Position numbers and translations under genes: made by a program. The notes under the pieces were generated by a model. The model was not told the origin of the DNA, did no database searches, and worked only from the letters and a program-made list of their open reading frames with translations. 64,000 bases of DNA from Arcticibacter tournemirensis (lineage in GTDB: Bacteria > Bacteroidota > Bacteroidia > Sphingobacteriales > Sphingobacteriaceae). Location: assembly GCF_006716645.1 (NCBI RefSeq), contig NZ_VFPL01000001.1, positions 3,534,001-3,598,000 on the forward strand. The letters are read 5' to 3'. Below are positions 36,387-44,609 of this stretch, piece after piece (within the stretch, counting starts at the first letter, position 1; every line of letters starts with the position of its first letter).

Positions 36387-37004
36387 TTATTTAATTTCAG
36401 CTTGTACCTTATACCCTGTTGAATTAATTGCCTGTACCAGCTGCTCTTTGTTGGTCTTAGCAGGGTCAAATTGGACAGCGGCAGTACCTTCTTTAAAATC
36501 AGCGTTTACCTGATTTATCCCGGGCAGCTGATTAACACTATGCTCGATATGCTCTCCACAACTTTGGCAGGTCATACCCCTTACTTTGAAACTTACTTGC
36601 TGAAAATTCTTATGGGCTATATTAATCGAAGTGTTCACCTTGCTAATCTCCTTTGAAGAATAAAAAACATGCCCATAATTGGGAAAAGCAAGCATGGCCA
36701 CCGCAAAGAGCGTAACAATACCAAGAAACTTTTTAGACTGTAAAAAGGAAGGTTTTTTTTCATCCTCACAGGCACAATCTACGGCGTTCACTGGTTTAGG
36801 CTTCAATTTCCGGTACCAAGCAAAAGCAAGCACGGCCAGGGTAAGGGCAATTAATACCGGTCTGAAGGGCTCCATCCACGAGAAGGTAGAAGCTACACCG
36901 GAAACTCCCGTAACAAGGGCTAAAATTGGGGTAATACAACAAAGCGATGCTGCTACAGCTGTTAACAATCCAGCTCCCACTAATCCTGATTTCTCTGTTT
37001 TCAT
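36387..37004 (-). CDS. merTP: Fused mercury transporter MerTP
   Basis: A 205-residue fusion of a MerT-like membrane part and a MerP-like domain. TM1 holds the vicinal pair C22-C23 (AASLCCITP) that receives Hg(II). A cytosolic loop pair C77/C79 (DCACED) follows TM2, TM3 is LGIVTLFAVAMLAF, and the C-terminal HMA domain (about 136-205) has GMTCQSC (C146, C149). The fusion form is common in Bacteroidota mercury operons. The start overlaps the arsR stop by ATGA (37001-37004), so translation is coupled. Confidence 0.93.
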   Translation of the reverse strand: MKTEKSGLVGAGLLTAVAASLCCITPILALVTGVSGVASTFSWMEPFRPVLIALTLAVLAFAWYRKLKPKPVNAVDCACEDEKKPSFLQSKKFLGIVTLFAVAMLAFPNYGHVFYSSKEISKVNTSINIAHKNFQQVSFKVRGMTCQSCGEHIEHSVNQLPGINQVNADFKEGTAAVQFDPAKTNKEQLVQAINSTGYKVQAEIK

Positions 37005-37381
37005 ATCTGTTCTGCTTTTTTGCTTGACTCTGTTATATGTGAAAATAGGGGCTTTAATAATTTCAGATGCTTAGGCTCAATAGAGTAGAATATCGTTTGA
37101 GCTACCTTACGGGCTTTAATAATTCTACCATCTTTCATTTTTCGTAGATGTTGTGAAATGGCCGGAATGCTCATGCTAAGAATATCAGCCAGGTCGCAAG
37201 GACATAGCTCGCCTTCTTCCTCCAAAAGGAAAAGAATTTTAAGCCTGGCTTCATTTCCCGCAAGTGCCAGAATGTTGCTTAATCCTGTAAATACGATTTG
37301 GTTAGTACTTAAAAGTTCTTTACACTCTTTTATCTGATTGGCGTCTGCCAGGACTCGTATACATGTATTTTGATTTTCCAT
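37001..37381 (-). CDS. ArsR/SmtB-family repressor of the mer operon
   Basis: A 126-residue winged-helix metal sensor. The metal site ELCPCDLADIL (C60, C62) lies in the alpha-3 position typical of ArsR/CadC sensors. The recognition helix is in MSIPAISQHLRKMKDGRII, and the wing in QTIFYSIE. Extra Cys at 7 and 20 could complete the site, as in CadC. It is the first gene of the mercury operon and replaces the classical MerR, so control is expected to be by derepression. A candidate operator lies 28 bases upstream. Confidence 0.92.
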   Translation of the reverse strand: MENQNTCIRVLADANQIKECKELLSTNQIVFTGLSNILALAGNEARLKILFLLEEEGELCPCDLADILSMSIPAISQHLRKMKDGRIIKARKVAQTIFYSIEPKHLKLLKPLFSHITESSKKAEQI

Positions 37382-37408
37382 TAAGACAAAGGTATAAATA
37401 TTATTTCA

Positions 37409-37432
37409 TTATTTAAGCAAATACTTTAATAA
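37409..37432. promoter_or_regulatory. Candidate ArsR operator of the mer operon
   Basis: TTATTTAAGCAA followed directly by ATACTTTAATAA forms an imperfect inverted repeat with 9 of 12 positions paired, in the arsR-VOC divergent intergenic region. ArsR/SmtB repressors bind AT-rich 12-n-12 repeats of this sort. The site lies 28 bases upstream of the arsR ATG. Confidence 0.4.
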
Positions 37433-37712
37433 GATTTCATTTTATTTCCATTCAACCCGATATAGTGGGCTTCATTAATTAATTTTAACTAATCATTATA
37501 CTAGGGCAATCATTTTAAAAATCAATCATGGCTACAATAACACCTATATTCCGAATGTTCGACTATGACAAGGCAGTTGAATTTTATATAGACTGGCTGG
37601 GTTTTAAAATTGACTGGGAAGACAAACCGGACAATACGCCAATTTATATGCAAATCTCACTCAATGGTATTATTCTTCATTTGACAGAACATCATGGCGA
37701 TGTACCGACCCC

Positions 37713-38690
37713 TTATAAGTTGGACAATAATAATGAATTAGTTGTGTAATATTTGTTTATATCTGGGGATAATTCGGAGGCCATTTTATTGATATCTTGT
37801 AGTTCCGTTCTTTCTGCCCTTTTCTTTTCGGTTATATGAATATTCTGTTCCCACTTCTGTAACGGGGTCATACCAATGTTTCGGTGATTTCTTCTGTTAT
37901 CGTACCAGGAGCGGTGCGCTGCAAGTGTGTGCTTTGCGTGATAAAAGCTGTCGAACTCAAACCGGTCTACCACTTCCCGCTGAACAATGCTGTGGAAAGC
38001 CTCGATATAAGAGTTTTCTTCTGGTGTAGCAATGTGAGTAAACTCCTGATTAGCTTCGGCAGCTCTTAAGTATTGCTTCACGCTGTTAGCGATAAACTGG
38101 GATCCATTATCATTTCTGATAGTAACTCCTTTGATACCGTATTGCTGCCTGATTCTTCTGAAAGCGTTAATTACATCCAACTGCCGGATGCTTTTCTGAA
38201 AGATCTGATCAACCGTTTTTCGGGAAAATACATCCAGAATGGTTAACAGGTAATAATTTCGTTTATCGGCATGCACATAGATGTATTTAATATCCAAGCA
38301 AAGATATTCCATTGGATAAGAGGCCTGAATCTTACGGTGCTGAACGAACTTGCGTTTTCCGCTTGTCCGGATCACTTTGCCTAATAAGAGGTTCTGTTCA
38401 TCCATTAACCGGTAGACCTTTTTCTCATTGATATAATATTCCTGTTTACGCAACTCCTGGGTGACATTTTCATAACCGTAACAACAGAATTCCTGCGATA
38501 AAATGTCTTTTATTTCTTCAACTACTACCTGGTTTTCCACCCTGGAGCCATCTAGTTTAAAAGTATGGGTACTGGGCTTTGCACCCCGCTTACCGTTTCT
38601 GTTTTTATAATAATACACACTGCCAGGCATACCCATCCAGGATAAAAGCGTGCTGGAAGGAACCATATGATTGAACTGAGAGACGATCAT
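37713..38690 (-). CDS. IS3-family transposase OrfB (DDE integrase)
   Basis: A 325-residue catalytic subunit. N-terminal HTH_21-like region (CCYGYENVTQELRKQEYYIN) precedes the rve core with D133 (CLDIKYIYVH), D194 (IRNDNGSQFI) and E230 (EENSYIEAFHS). The 35-residue spacing between D194 and E230 is the IS3 signature. Its ATG overlaps the orfA stop by four bases (38687-38690), so expression by coupling or frameshift is expected. Confidence 0.95.
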   Translation of the reverse strand: MIVSQFNHMVPSSTLLSWMGMPGSVYYYKNRNGKRGAKPSTHTFKLDGSRVENQVVVEEIKDILSQEFCCYGYENVTQELRKQEYYINEKKVYRLMDEQNLLLGKVIRTSGKRKFVQHRKIQASYPMEYLCLDIKYIYVHADKRNYYLLTILDVFSRKTVDQIFQKSIRQLDVINAFRRIRQQYGIKGVTIRNDNGSQFIANSVKQYLRAAEANQEFTHIATPEENSYIEAFHSIVQREVVDRFEFDSFYHAKHTLAAHRSWYDNRRNHRNIGMTPLQKWEQNIHITEKKRAERTELQDINKMASELSPDINKYYTTNSLLLSNL

Positions 38691-39001
38691 CTTCTTGTCT
38701 TGGTTTGAATGGGAGTTTTTTTTAAAAGCTCAGATTTTACTTCTATCTCCAGGGCCTGTCTGGCAATGATCCGTTTTAACCGCTCATTCTCCTCTTCCAG
38801 AGCTCTTACCTCCGGATCCACCCGGTGATAGGCTGGCTTCAAACCTTCCATGCCTTTACTCTGATACTTCTTCTTCCATCTGGCATACAGTGAGGGTGCT
38901 AAATTATACTTACGGCAAGTGGATGTGATTCCCTCTCGTTCGCCTTCTTGAATGATAGAAAGCCTGTCTTCAGGGGTGAACGCCCTTCTTTCTCTTTTCA
39001 T
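38687..39001 (-). CDS. IS3-family transposase OrfA
   Basis: A 104-residue DNA-binding subunit. Helix-turn-helix region RLSIIQEGEREGITSTCRKYN and LYARWKKKYQ recognises the IS ends. It is followed by a leucine-zipper-like coiled coil (RALEEENERLKRIIARQALE) used for multimerisation with OrfB. Gene order and overlap with orfB are standard for the family. Confidence 0.93.
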   Translation of the reverse strand: MKRERRAFTPEDRLSIIQEGEREGITSTCRKYNLAPSLYARWKKKYQSKGMEGLKPAYHRVDPEVRALEEENERLKRIIARQALEIEVKSELLKKTPIQTKTRR

Positions 39002-39273
39002 GATTCCCTAATTTAATCGTTCTAAATTGTTTTTAAAATTTAGTCCAGTCTTTTAGGGGGCTAGTACAGCGACTGTTCACCGGGCGCAAGAGCTTATATT
39101 GATAAGTTTGAGAATCTCAAAGATTTCCATAAACAACTTTTGAGTAAACCATATAAATTCAATAGACCAGGACTCGAAAAAACACTTTGGAAACCAAAAA
39201 ACTTATGTATGGATGTAATTGACCCATTTGGAAATAGATTATCATTTAATAGTTGACTTACTACTGGAAATCT

Positions 39274-39316
39274 CTTAGCGATACATTTCGTCCAAATACT
39301 ATTGGAACCCCTAACC
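39274..39316 (-). repeat. Right terminal inverted repeat and TSD of Tn3-family element
   Basis: Positions 39274-39311 are the exact reverse complement of the left end. The following TAACC (39312-39316) matches the five bases before the left end. The HTCS stop codon lies 39 bases beyond. Confidence 0.96.
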
Positions 39317-39355
39317 TAACTAACTAAAACTAATGCCTGGTAAGCTCAGATCATA

Positions 39356-42300
39356 TTATTCTTTAATCAATCTGTCGTTCAATTTTAGTTTCTTGCTGTA
39401 GGCCTTTCTGTATTTTTTCATATATTCAGACGGCTTCATTTCAAATAGCTTAGAAAATTGCTCACGGAAATACTTAATATCATTAAAGCCTGTCCTGAAA
39501 GCCGCCTCATTGACATTGCAGTTGCTGTTGATTAATAATTCAGCAGCCTTTCGGAGACGGATAAACCGCATAAACTCATTGACAGACCTGCCGGAAATCG
39601 ATTTAACTTTCTTATAGAGGTTAGAATGGCTCATTCCAATTTCTGACGCAAAGACTTTAATATTGAAATCGGGATCCTCCAGATGATCTTCAATAATTTT
39701 AATACAACGGTTTAGAAATGTGCTATACTCCGATGATATCTGAAAGTCATTTGACCGTAACGTCACTTCATTAAAGAAATATTTCTGCAGATTACTTCTG
39801 CTTTTTAAAATTCCAGCCACACGGGCGACCAAAAGCTCCTTTTCAAATGGCTTTGTGATGTAGTCATCTGCTCCCCCTTCAATTCCCTTTAGTTTTATTT
39901 CCGATGAGGAACTTGCGGTAAGTAATATAAAGGGAATATGATTGAGAGAAGGATCTTCTTTTATAGTTGTACAGAGTTCTATACCGGTCATCCCGGTCAT
40001 TACAACATCGGATATTACAATATCGGGCTGAAATTTCTTTATAAGAGCGAGACCTTCATCACCGTTCCCGGCTTCAAAGACCTGAAATTCTTTTTCGAAT
40101 ATTTGTAATATATAGTGTCTTATCTGCGGATTGTCGTCTACTACCACCATTACAGGTTGAGTTGAGACCAGCTCTTCTGAGGCCTCCGGTCGCTCTCCGG
40201 GGATTATTTCTGAAGGTTCTTCACGGGAATCATCGTGTATCAGTTCCTCCAAAAAGGCCGAGCTTTCGCCAACATCTTCAAAGACATAGCAGGAATTGAA
40301 ATGAGTTCTCCCCTTCCGAAGAGCAAGTTCAAACCGTGTACCTTCACCAAATCTGCTTGTATACGAAATGCAGCCGCAATGTGCATTCACGAATTTTTTC
40401 ACCAAATATAAACCGATACCAAAGCCACTCTTCCGGCTATTTTCTTTGACCCGAAAAAAGGGGGTAAAGAGCCTTTCGCTGGCATTCCCGGGAATTCCGC
40501 ATCCTGTATCCTTTACAATAATTCTGAGATCTGGTTCATCATCTTTTATTTCTACAGATACACTACCTCCATCCGGAGTAAATTTAAGAGCATTTGCAAT
40601 CAAATTGAATAACACAACCTCCATCTTTTCGCGGTCGACGTACATGTCGATCTCCCCCTGTTCTGATAAAAACTCGTACTTAATTTTCCTTGAATTTGCC
40701 TGCTGACTAAAGCACAGGAACACTTCTTTACAGAGATCAACTAAGTTCAGCCTTACAATCTTCAGCCTGTCCTCTTCACTCTCGGCTTTGCGGAAAAGAA
40801 GAAGCTGATCTACCAGACTTAAAAGCCGTCTTGAATTGCGATACACCACCGTCAGCTCTCCACTATCAATCATCCTTCCCTGGCTATAAAGCATTTCCTT
40901 TACCGGGTTAATAATGAGTGTAAGCGGAGTACGGAATTCATGCGCAACATGAGTAAAGAACGATAGTTTCTTTTCGTTCAGTTCCTTTTCCTGCTCAACC
41001 TGTAGATTGGCAAGCTTTATCTCATATAACAGGTGAGCTTGTTCCTTTTGATATCGCAAATAAGCATAAATACACAACACAAAGGCCGCTGCGTAAAACA
41101 AGTAGGCCCACCATGAACGCCACCAGGGCGGTAAAACAGTTATTTCCAATACGCGTTCGGTTCCAACCCATAAGCCTTCTGCGTTTGTAGACTTAATCCT
41201 CAAACGATAATGCCCTTCCTGAAGTCTGGAATAGTTAGCCGTCCGGTTATTACCGCTATAATTCCAGTCTTTATCCCATCCCTCCAGATAGTAAGCGTAT
41301 CTGATCTTATCAGCGGCGGTATATTCTAAGGTTGCAAAGTCAACCGATAGCACAGCTTTGTCATAGGGCAGTTTAAGCTTTTCTATTGAGTAAATACCCT
41401 CTGCCGGTTTAAGATAAGGATCTTTTTCAATCGGGATATTATTTACTTTGACGCCTGTAATAAGCAGAGGAGATACACTTTTATTGGCAGTGATCTTTCC
41501 CGGATAAAAGATATTAAACCCTTTTATTCCACCAAAGGCAAATTCGCCGCTGCTTAGTCGGATAGCAGCATTATAATTAAACTCGTTGCTCTGGAGCCCG
41601 TCCGATGCATAAAAGTTCTTAAACTTTTTGTTGCGGAGGTTAAACTTCGAGAGACCGCTAAACGTGCTCAGCCAGAGGTTCCCGCTGTTATCCTCCAGAA
41701 GATTTAATACGGCGTTCCCCGGCAAGCCTTCTGCTTCTGTAAAACGGATATACGAACCGGTACGCCTGTTAAAGTTCAGAAGCCCCCCTCCTTCTGTACC
41801 GATCCAGAAGTTTTTATTCGAGTCTTCCAGGATGGTTCTGACAGCGAACTTAATTGGAAAAACTTTATGCTTTTTATCCTTAAAGTTAATTTTTATTAAA
41901 CTTTCAAATGTCCCGGCCCAAAGAGATCCTTCCCTGTCTTCAAAAAGGGTAAGTACATTTTTAAGATTCGCATCATAAAGCTCAAAACGGTCGCTATCTC
42001 TGTTATAACGATATAAACTTCCATTGGTACAGGTACCGGCCCATAAATTTCCTTTGCTGTCTTCGTAGAGCGTCCACACATTCCGGTCTTCGTACCCGTA
42101 AGCAGAATTATAACACTGGTAATGTATAAACGAATTATCTTTATTATTGAATCTGTTGATTCCGCCTCCATAAGTAGCAACCCATATAACACCACGGCTG
42201 TCTTTGACGATGCGGGTAACATAGTTACTGCTTAATGTCCTGTTATTGCCGGCTTCATGAATATAGCTTTTAAAAACATTTTTCCTTCTGTTCCAGTAGC

Positions 42301-43438
42301 TTAACCCATCTCCGTCTGTACCCACCCAAAGATTACCTGTTCCATCCTGGCAAAACGACAGAATAAAATTACTATTAATGCCCCTGGTGTTAAGCGGATC
42401 ATATGATACCGTCATGAATCGGTTCTTCTTCTGATCCATCAGATTAATTCCTCCCCGCAAAGTCCCGATCCACATCCTGAGGTCTTTATCCTGAAATACA
42501 GCGTATACGGCAGCACTGGTAAGTGTACCCTTATGCCTTCCTGGCCTGAGACGGTTAAATTTACCAGATTTGACATTTAGAATATCTATTCCCTCTCCAT
42601 CCGTAGCTATCCATAAGTTACCTTTCGAACCGAGGAAAAGGTTGGTTACGGTTACTCCCGGCGAAAAACCCGCAGCAGAGGTATGTTCTGTCAGAGTTTT
42701 CTTCCTGATATTAAATCGGTAAAGCCCGTTTTCGCTGCCTATCCAGATATTTCCGATCAGGTCAGGCTGAATACATTTCCCGGTCCTGATCTGATTATCC
42801 ACCAGTTTTACGGCACTAAGCTTCTCATCAAAAACCGCTATGCCTTCGCCCTGAATGAACAACCATACCCTCCCGGAGGCATCCCTCTTTATTCCCTGAA
42901 CATTATAATCAGTGATAAGCCCCTGCATGGTTTTTAAAGGAACCTGAACCGCTATATCTCCTTTTTTTGACAATAATAGTCCTTTGCCCGCCGTACCGAT
43001 AAAAATATCTCCGCCACTACTGGTTTCAAAACTACTTACAGGGTTTGAGATCTTTAAAGCATGAGATGCGTTTCGCGGACGGTAATATAGAGGAGAGAAT
43101 GATGCAGTGATATTACTGAACATTACTGCCCCCTGCCCCGTCCCCACCAAAATATTTCCCTTCTTGTCTTCGTTAACGGCAGTAATCCAGTTATATATAA
43201 GAGACGTAGAATCGTCCAGACGGTTACGGAAAACTTTGAAACTATACCCGTCATACCGGTTTAATCCGTCAAAGGTACCAAACCACATAAACCCTCTGCT
43301 GTCCTGGAAAATACAGGTTACAGCATTGTTCGAGAGGCCGTGCTCAATACCAAGATATTGCAGCTCCGGTGCAACCGTCGATTTAACACTTATAGACAAA
43401 AACAAGAAAAAAAAGAGAAAGTAAATTTTCTTCATCAT
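39356..43438 (-). CDS. Hybrid two-component system regulator (HTCS)
   Basis: A protein of about 1360 residues combining sensor and regulator. Signal/TM start (KKIYFLFFFLFLSIS), 14 or so Reg_prop blades (for example GLSNNAVTCIFQDSRGFMWF) forming the periplasmic sensor, Y_Y_Y domain (about 690-770) and one TM helix (WWAYLFYAAAFVLCIYAYL) come first. Next are the HisKA H-box HVAHEFRTPLTL (about H835), ATPase N-box NLIANALKF and G-box DTGCGIP, the receiver with phospho-acceptor near D1146 (IVISDVVMTGM), and an AraC HTH (FASEIGMSHSNLYKKVK). HTCS proteins bind an oligosaccharide and activate the adjacent PUL. ATG 43438 is chosen over the in-frame GTG at 43444. The susC it likely controls is now 10 kb away because of the transposon. 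Confidence 0.95.
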   Translation of the reverse strand: MMKKIYFLFFFLFLSISVKSTVAPELQYLGIEHGLSNNAVTCIFQDSRGFMWFGTFDGLNRYDGYSFKVFRNRLDDSTSLIYNWITAVNEDKKGNILVGTGQGAVMFSNITASFSPLYYRPRNASHALKISNPVSSFETSSGGDIFIGTAGKGLLLSKKGDIAVQVPLKTMQGLITDYNVQGIKRDASGRVWLFIQGEGIAVFDEKLSAVKLVDNQIRTGKCIQPDLIGNIWIGSENGLYRFNIRKKTLTEHTSAAGFSPGVTVTNLFLGSKGNLWIATDGEGIDILNVKSGKFNRLRPGRHKGTLTSAAVYAVFQDKDLRMWIGTLRGGINLMDQKKNRFMTVSYDPLNTRGINSNFILSFCQDGTGNLWVGTDGDGLSYWNRRKNVFKSYIHEAGNNRTLSSNYVTRIVKDSRGVIWVATYGGGINRFNNKDNSFIHYQCYNSAYGYEDRNVWTLYEDSKGNLWAGTCTNGSLYRYNRDSDRFELYDANLKNVLTLFEDREGSLWAGTFESLIKINFKDKKHKVFPIKFAVRTILEDSNKNFWIGTEGGGLLNFNRRTGSYIRFTEAEGLPGNAVLNLLEDNSGNLWLSTFSGLSKFNLRNKKFKNFYASDGLQSNEFNYNAAIRLSSGEFAFGGIKGFNIFYPGKITANKSVSPLLITGVKVNNIPIEKDPYLKPAEGIYSIEKLKLPYDKAVLSVDFATLEYTAADKIRYAYYLEGWDKDWNYSGNNRTANYSRLQEGHYRLRIKSTNAEGLWVGTERVLEITVLPPWWRSWWAYLFYAAAFVLCIYAYLRYQKEQAHLLYEIKLANLQVEQEKELNEKKLSFFTHVAHEFRTPLTLIINPVKEMLYSQGRMIDSGELTVVYRNSRRLLSLVDQLLLFRKAESEEDRLKIVRLNLVDLCKEVFLCFSQQANSRKIKYEFLSEQGEIDMYVDREKMEVVLFNLIANALKFTPDGGSVSVEIKDDEPDLRIIVKDTGCGIPGNASERLFTPFFRVKENSRKSGFGIGLYLVKKFVNAHCGCISYTSRFGEGTRFELALRKGRTHFNSCYVFEDVGESSAFLEELIHDDSREEPSEIIPGERPEASEELVSTQPVMVVVDDNPQIRHYILQIFEKEFQVFEAGNGDEGLALIKKFQPDIVISDVVMTGMTGIELCTTIKEDPSLNHIPFILLTASSSSEIKLKGIEGGADDYITKPFEKELLVARVAGILKSRSNLQKYFFNEVTLRSNDFQISSEYSTFLNRCIKIIEDHLEDPDFNIKVFASEIGMSHSNLYKKVKSISGRSVNEFMRFIRLRKAAELLINSNCNVNEAAFRTGFNDIKYFREQFSKLFEMKPSEYMKKYRKAYSKKLKLNDRLIKE

Positions 43439-43849
43439 TAGCACAATATCAGGTCATAATATGGAGCAACGAATATACGATTTTCGCTGCAATATTGGAA
43501 GTACCGCTGTTTTAAACTTAAAGAAGATGCGATGACACTTAGAATTTCCAGCGCTATCAGGACTAAATTCCCAGTTTGCATCAAAGGTTTTATGGCTGCA
43601 TACGTCAGACTGCTGCGCGTTTGCAGTAATAAAAACAGGTAAATAGTGAGAGATAAAAGCAATATATAGAGAAGTCTCTTCATTGTATTCAGGCATTAAA
43701 TATCACAATAAAGATAGGTACGACCTTACAATAATAGTTCTTATTAATTACCCCACAACAACACTTATTTAACTGAGAGATGATATGGCCTTCACCAGGA
43801 GAAAAGTTTTCCATGAACACCCATTTTACATAAGCAATTTTCGATTCAG
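43439..43849. other. Upstream region of the HTCS gene, no confident gene
   Basis: About 410 bases between the WG-repeat gene stop and the HTCS start. A minus-strand frame at 43438-43683 (81 codons, MKRLLYILLLSLTIYLFL start) is hydrophobic and could be a small membrane peptide, but it touches the HTCS start and has no recognisable family. An overlapping frame at 43454-43696 is equally unsupported. The region probably holds the HTCS promoter. Confidence 0.4.
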
Positions 43850-44464
43850 TTATTTACCGTTATTCTCAATCACATTTCCTTTTTTGTCAATATAATACCA
43901 TTCATCGCTTTGCCAGGTAGGGTGCTCATCTCCGGGAAAGGCGAATACTTCTTTACATTTCATACTGACCCTGGCTTTCCCATTTTCAAAAGGAAAAGCA
44001 CAATCAAATTTAGGCTCAACTATAACCCTGGATGTTAGGGAATCAGCGTATCCGATTTTCCCGTCTTTTACTATTCGATATATTCCTTCGCTGGTATAAT
44101 CCGGTCCGTTATCGAAAGGATATATCTTATAAATATGATTGCCCTTTTTGTCAATTAATACGAAATCAGGGTCTGCAACAATTCCGTATTCTGTAATCGT
44201 GTCGGTATAAGCAGCATAATAATCGCCTAAAACTTTGTTACCTTTTTCATCAAAATACGCATAGAGAGACGTTTCCTTATCTCTCTTTAAGATAAGCATG
44301 GAGGAGTCACTTCCGGGCGTACAACCCACTTGCAGTATAAAAACAACGATAATAACAAGATGCAGGTATTTTTGATAGATTCTCTCATATACCGGCTCTG
44401 TTCTTCCAGCCTTTATTTCTAAAGGATATAAATAGGCGCCATTATCTATAAATTTCCTTTTCAT
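43850..44464 (-). CDS. WG-repeat lipoprotein
   Basis: A 204-residue protein with WG-type beta repeats: YAYFDEKGNKVLGDYY, FVLIDKKGNHIYKIYPFDNG, YRIVKDGKIGYADSL and WYYIDKKGNVIENNGK. A hydrophobic stretch ending in a lipobox (VIIVVFILQVGC) suggests export as a lipoprotein, but it is preceded by about 34 charged residues, unusually long for a signal peptide. Either the true start is downstream at a non-ATG codon, or the segment is an N-terminal anchor. Function of WG repeats is unknown. It lies between the GH51 gene and the HTCS regulator on the same strand. Confidence 0.65.
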   Translation of the reverse strand: MKRKFIDNGAYLYPLEIKAGRTEPVYERIYQKYLHLVIIVVFILQVGCTPGSDSSMLILKRDKETSLYAYFDEKGNKVLGDYYAAYTDTITEYGIVADPDFVLIDKKGNHIYKIYPFDNGPDYTSEGIYRIVKDGKIGYADSLTSRVIVEPKFDCAFPFENGKARVSMKCKEVFAFPGDEHPTWQSDEWYYIDKKGNVIENNGK

Positions 44465-44609
44465 TCCGCTTTATCACGCCAGAAGTAAAAAAATTCACCG
44501 ACACATAAATTACAGTTTCCGAATTTAATTCCTAAATTTCATCCTTCGTTTTCTCCTGTAATAAGTTCACGTGCCCGTTCATCCAGAATAAAATCTATAC
44601 TGATGACTA

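Larger units (their letters stand above)
37701..39068 (-). mobile_element. IS3-family insertion sequence, 1368 bp
   Basis: The ends are TGTAC...GTACA with an imperfect inverted repeat (left TGTACCGACCCCTTATAAG; right, reversed, TGTACTAGCCCCCTAAAAG, with GGAC conserved just inside both). A GCGA duplication at 37697-37700 and 39069-39072 flanks it. Two overlapping ORFs (orfA helix-turn-helix and orfB DDE integrase) fill the element on the minus strand. It inserted into the VOC passenger gene of the Tn3-family transposon, so it arrived after that transposon was assembled. Confidence 0.93.
37528..39256 (+). pseudogene. VOC (glyoxalase/bleomycin-resistance) gene split by an IS3-family element
   Basis: The 5' part (37528-37700) encodes MATITPIFRMFDYDKAVEFY... 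to LTEHHGD. The 3' part (39073-39256) encodes CSPGARAYIDKFENL... to DPFGNRLSFNS and a TGA. Removing the IS (37701-39068) with one copy of the GCGA duplication joins them in frame as HHGDCSPGAR and gives 118 codons plus stop, the normal length for a bleomycin-resistance-like VOC protein. The start region has an ATG at 37528. The gene is divergent from the mer operon inside the Tn3-family element. It is disrupted here; a truncated chimeric frame runs to 37749. Confidence 0.9.
29518..39311. mobile_element. Complete Tn3-family mercury-resistance transposon, 9794 bp
   Basis: The element is bounded by perfect 38-bp inverted repeats (29518-29555 and 39274-39311) that begin GGGGTTCCAATAG, the GGGG start typical of the Tn3 family, and is flanked by taacc duplications. 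Contents, all minus strand except the VOC gene: tnpA, tnpR, a candidate res palindrome, Cys-rich peptide, glutaredoxin-like protein, CsoR-like regulator, merA, merP, merTP, arsR, and a plus-strand VOC gene split by an IS3-family insertion. It lies in the former intergenic space between the HTCS regulator and susC; removing it with one TSD copy leaves a 252-base gap. All parts needed for transposition appear intact. Confidence 0.97.

Noticed and set aside
37528-37749. Intact short VOC protein of 73 residues
   Set aside because: The last residues come from the IS end; the real gene continues after the IS at 39073.
43454-43696. 80-codon minus-strand frame upstream of the HTCS gene
   Set aside because: No hydrophobic or domain pattern, overlaps another short frame and lies in the likely promoter region.
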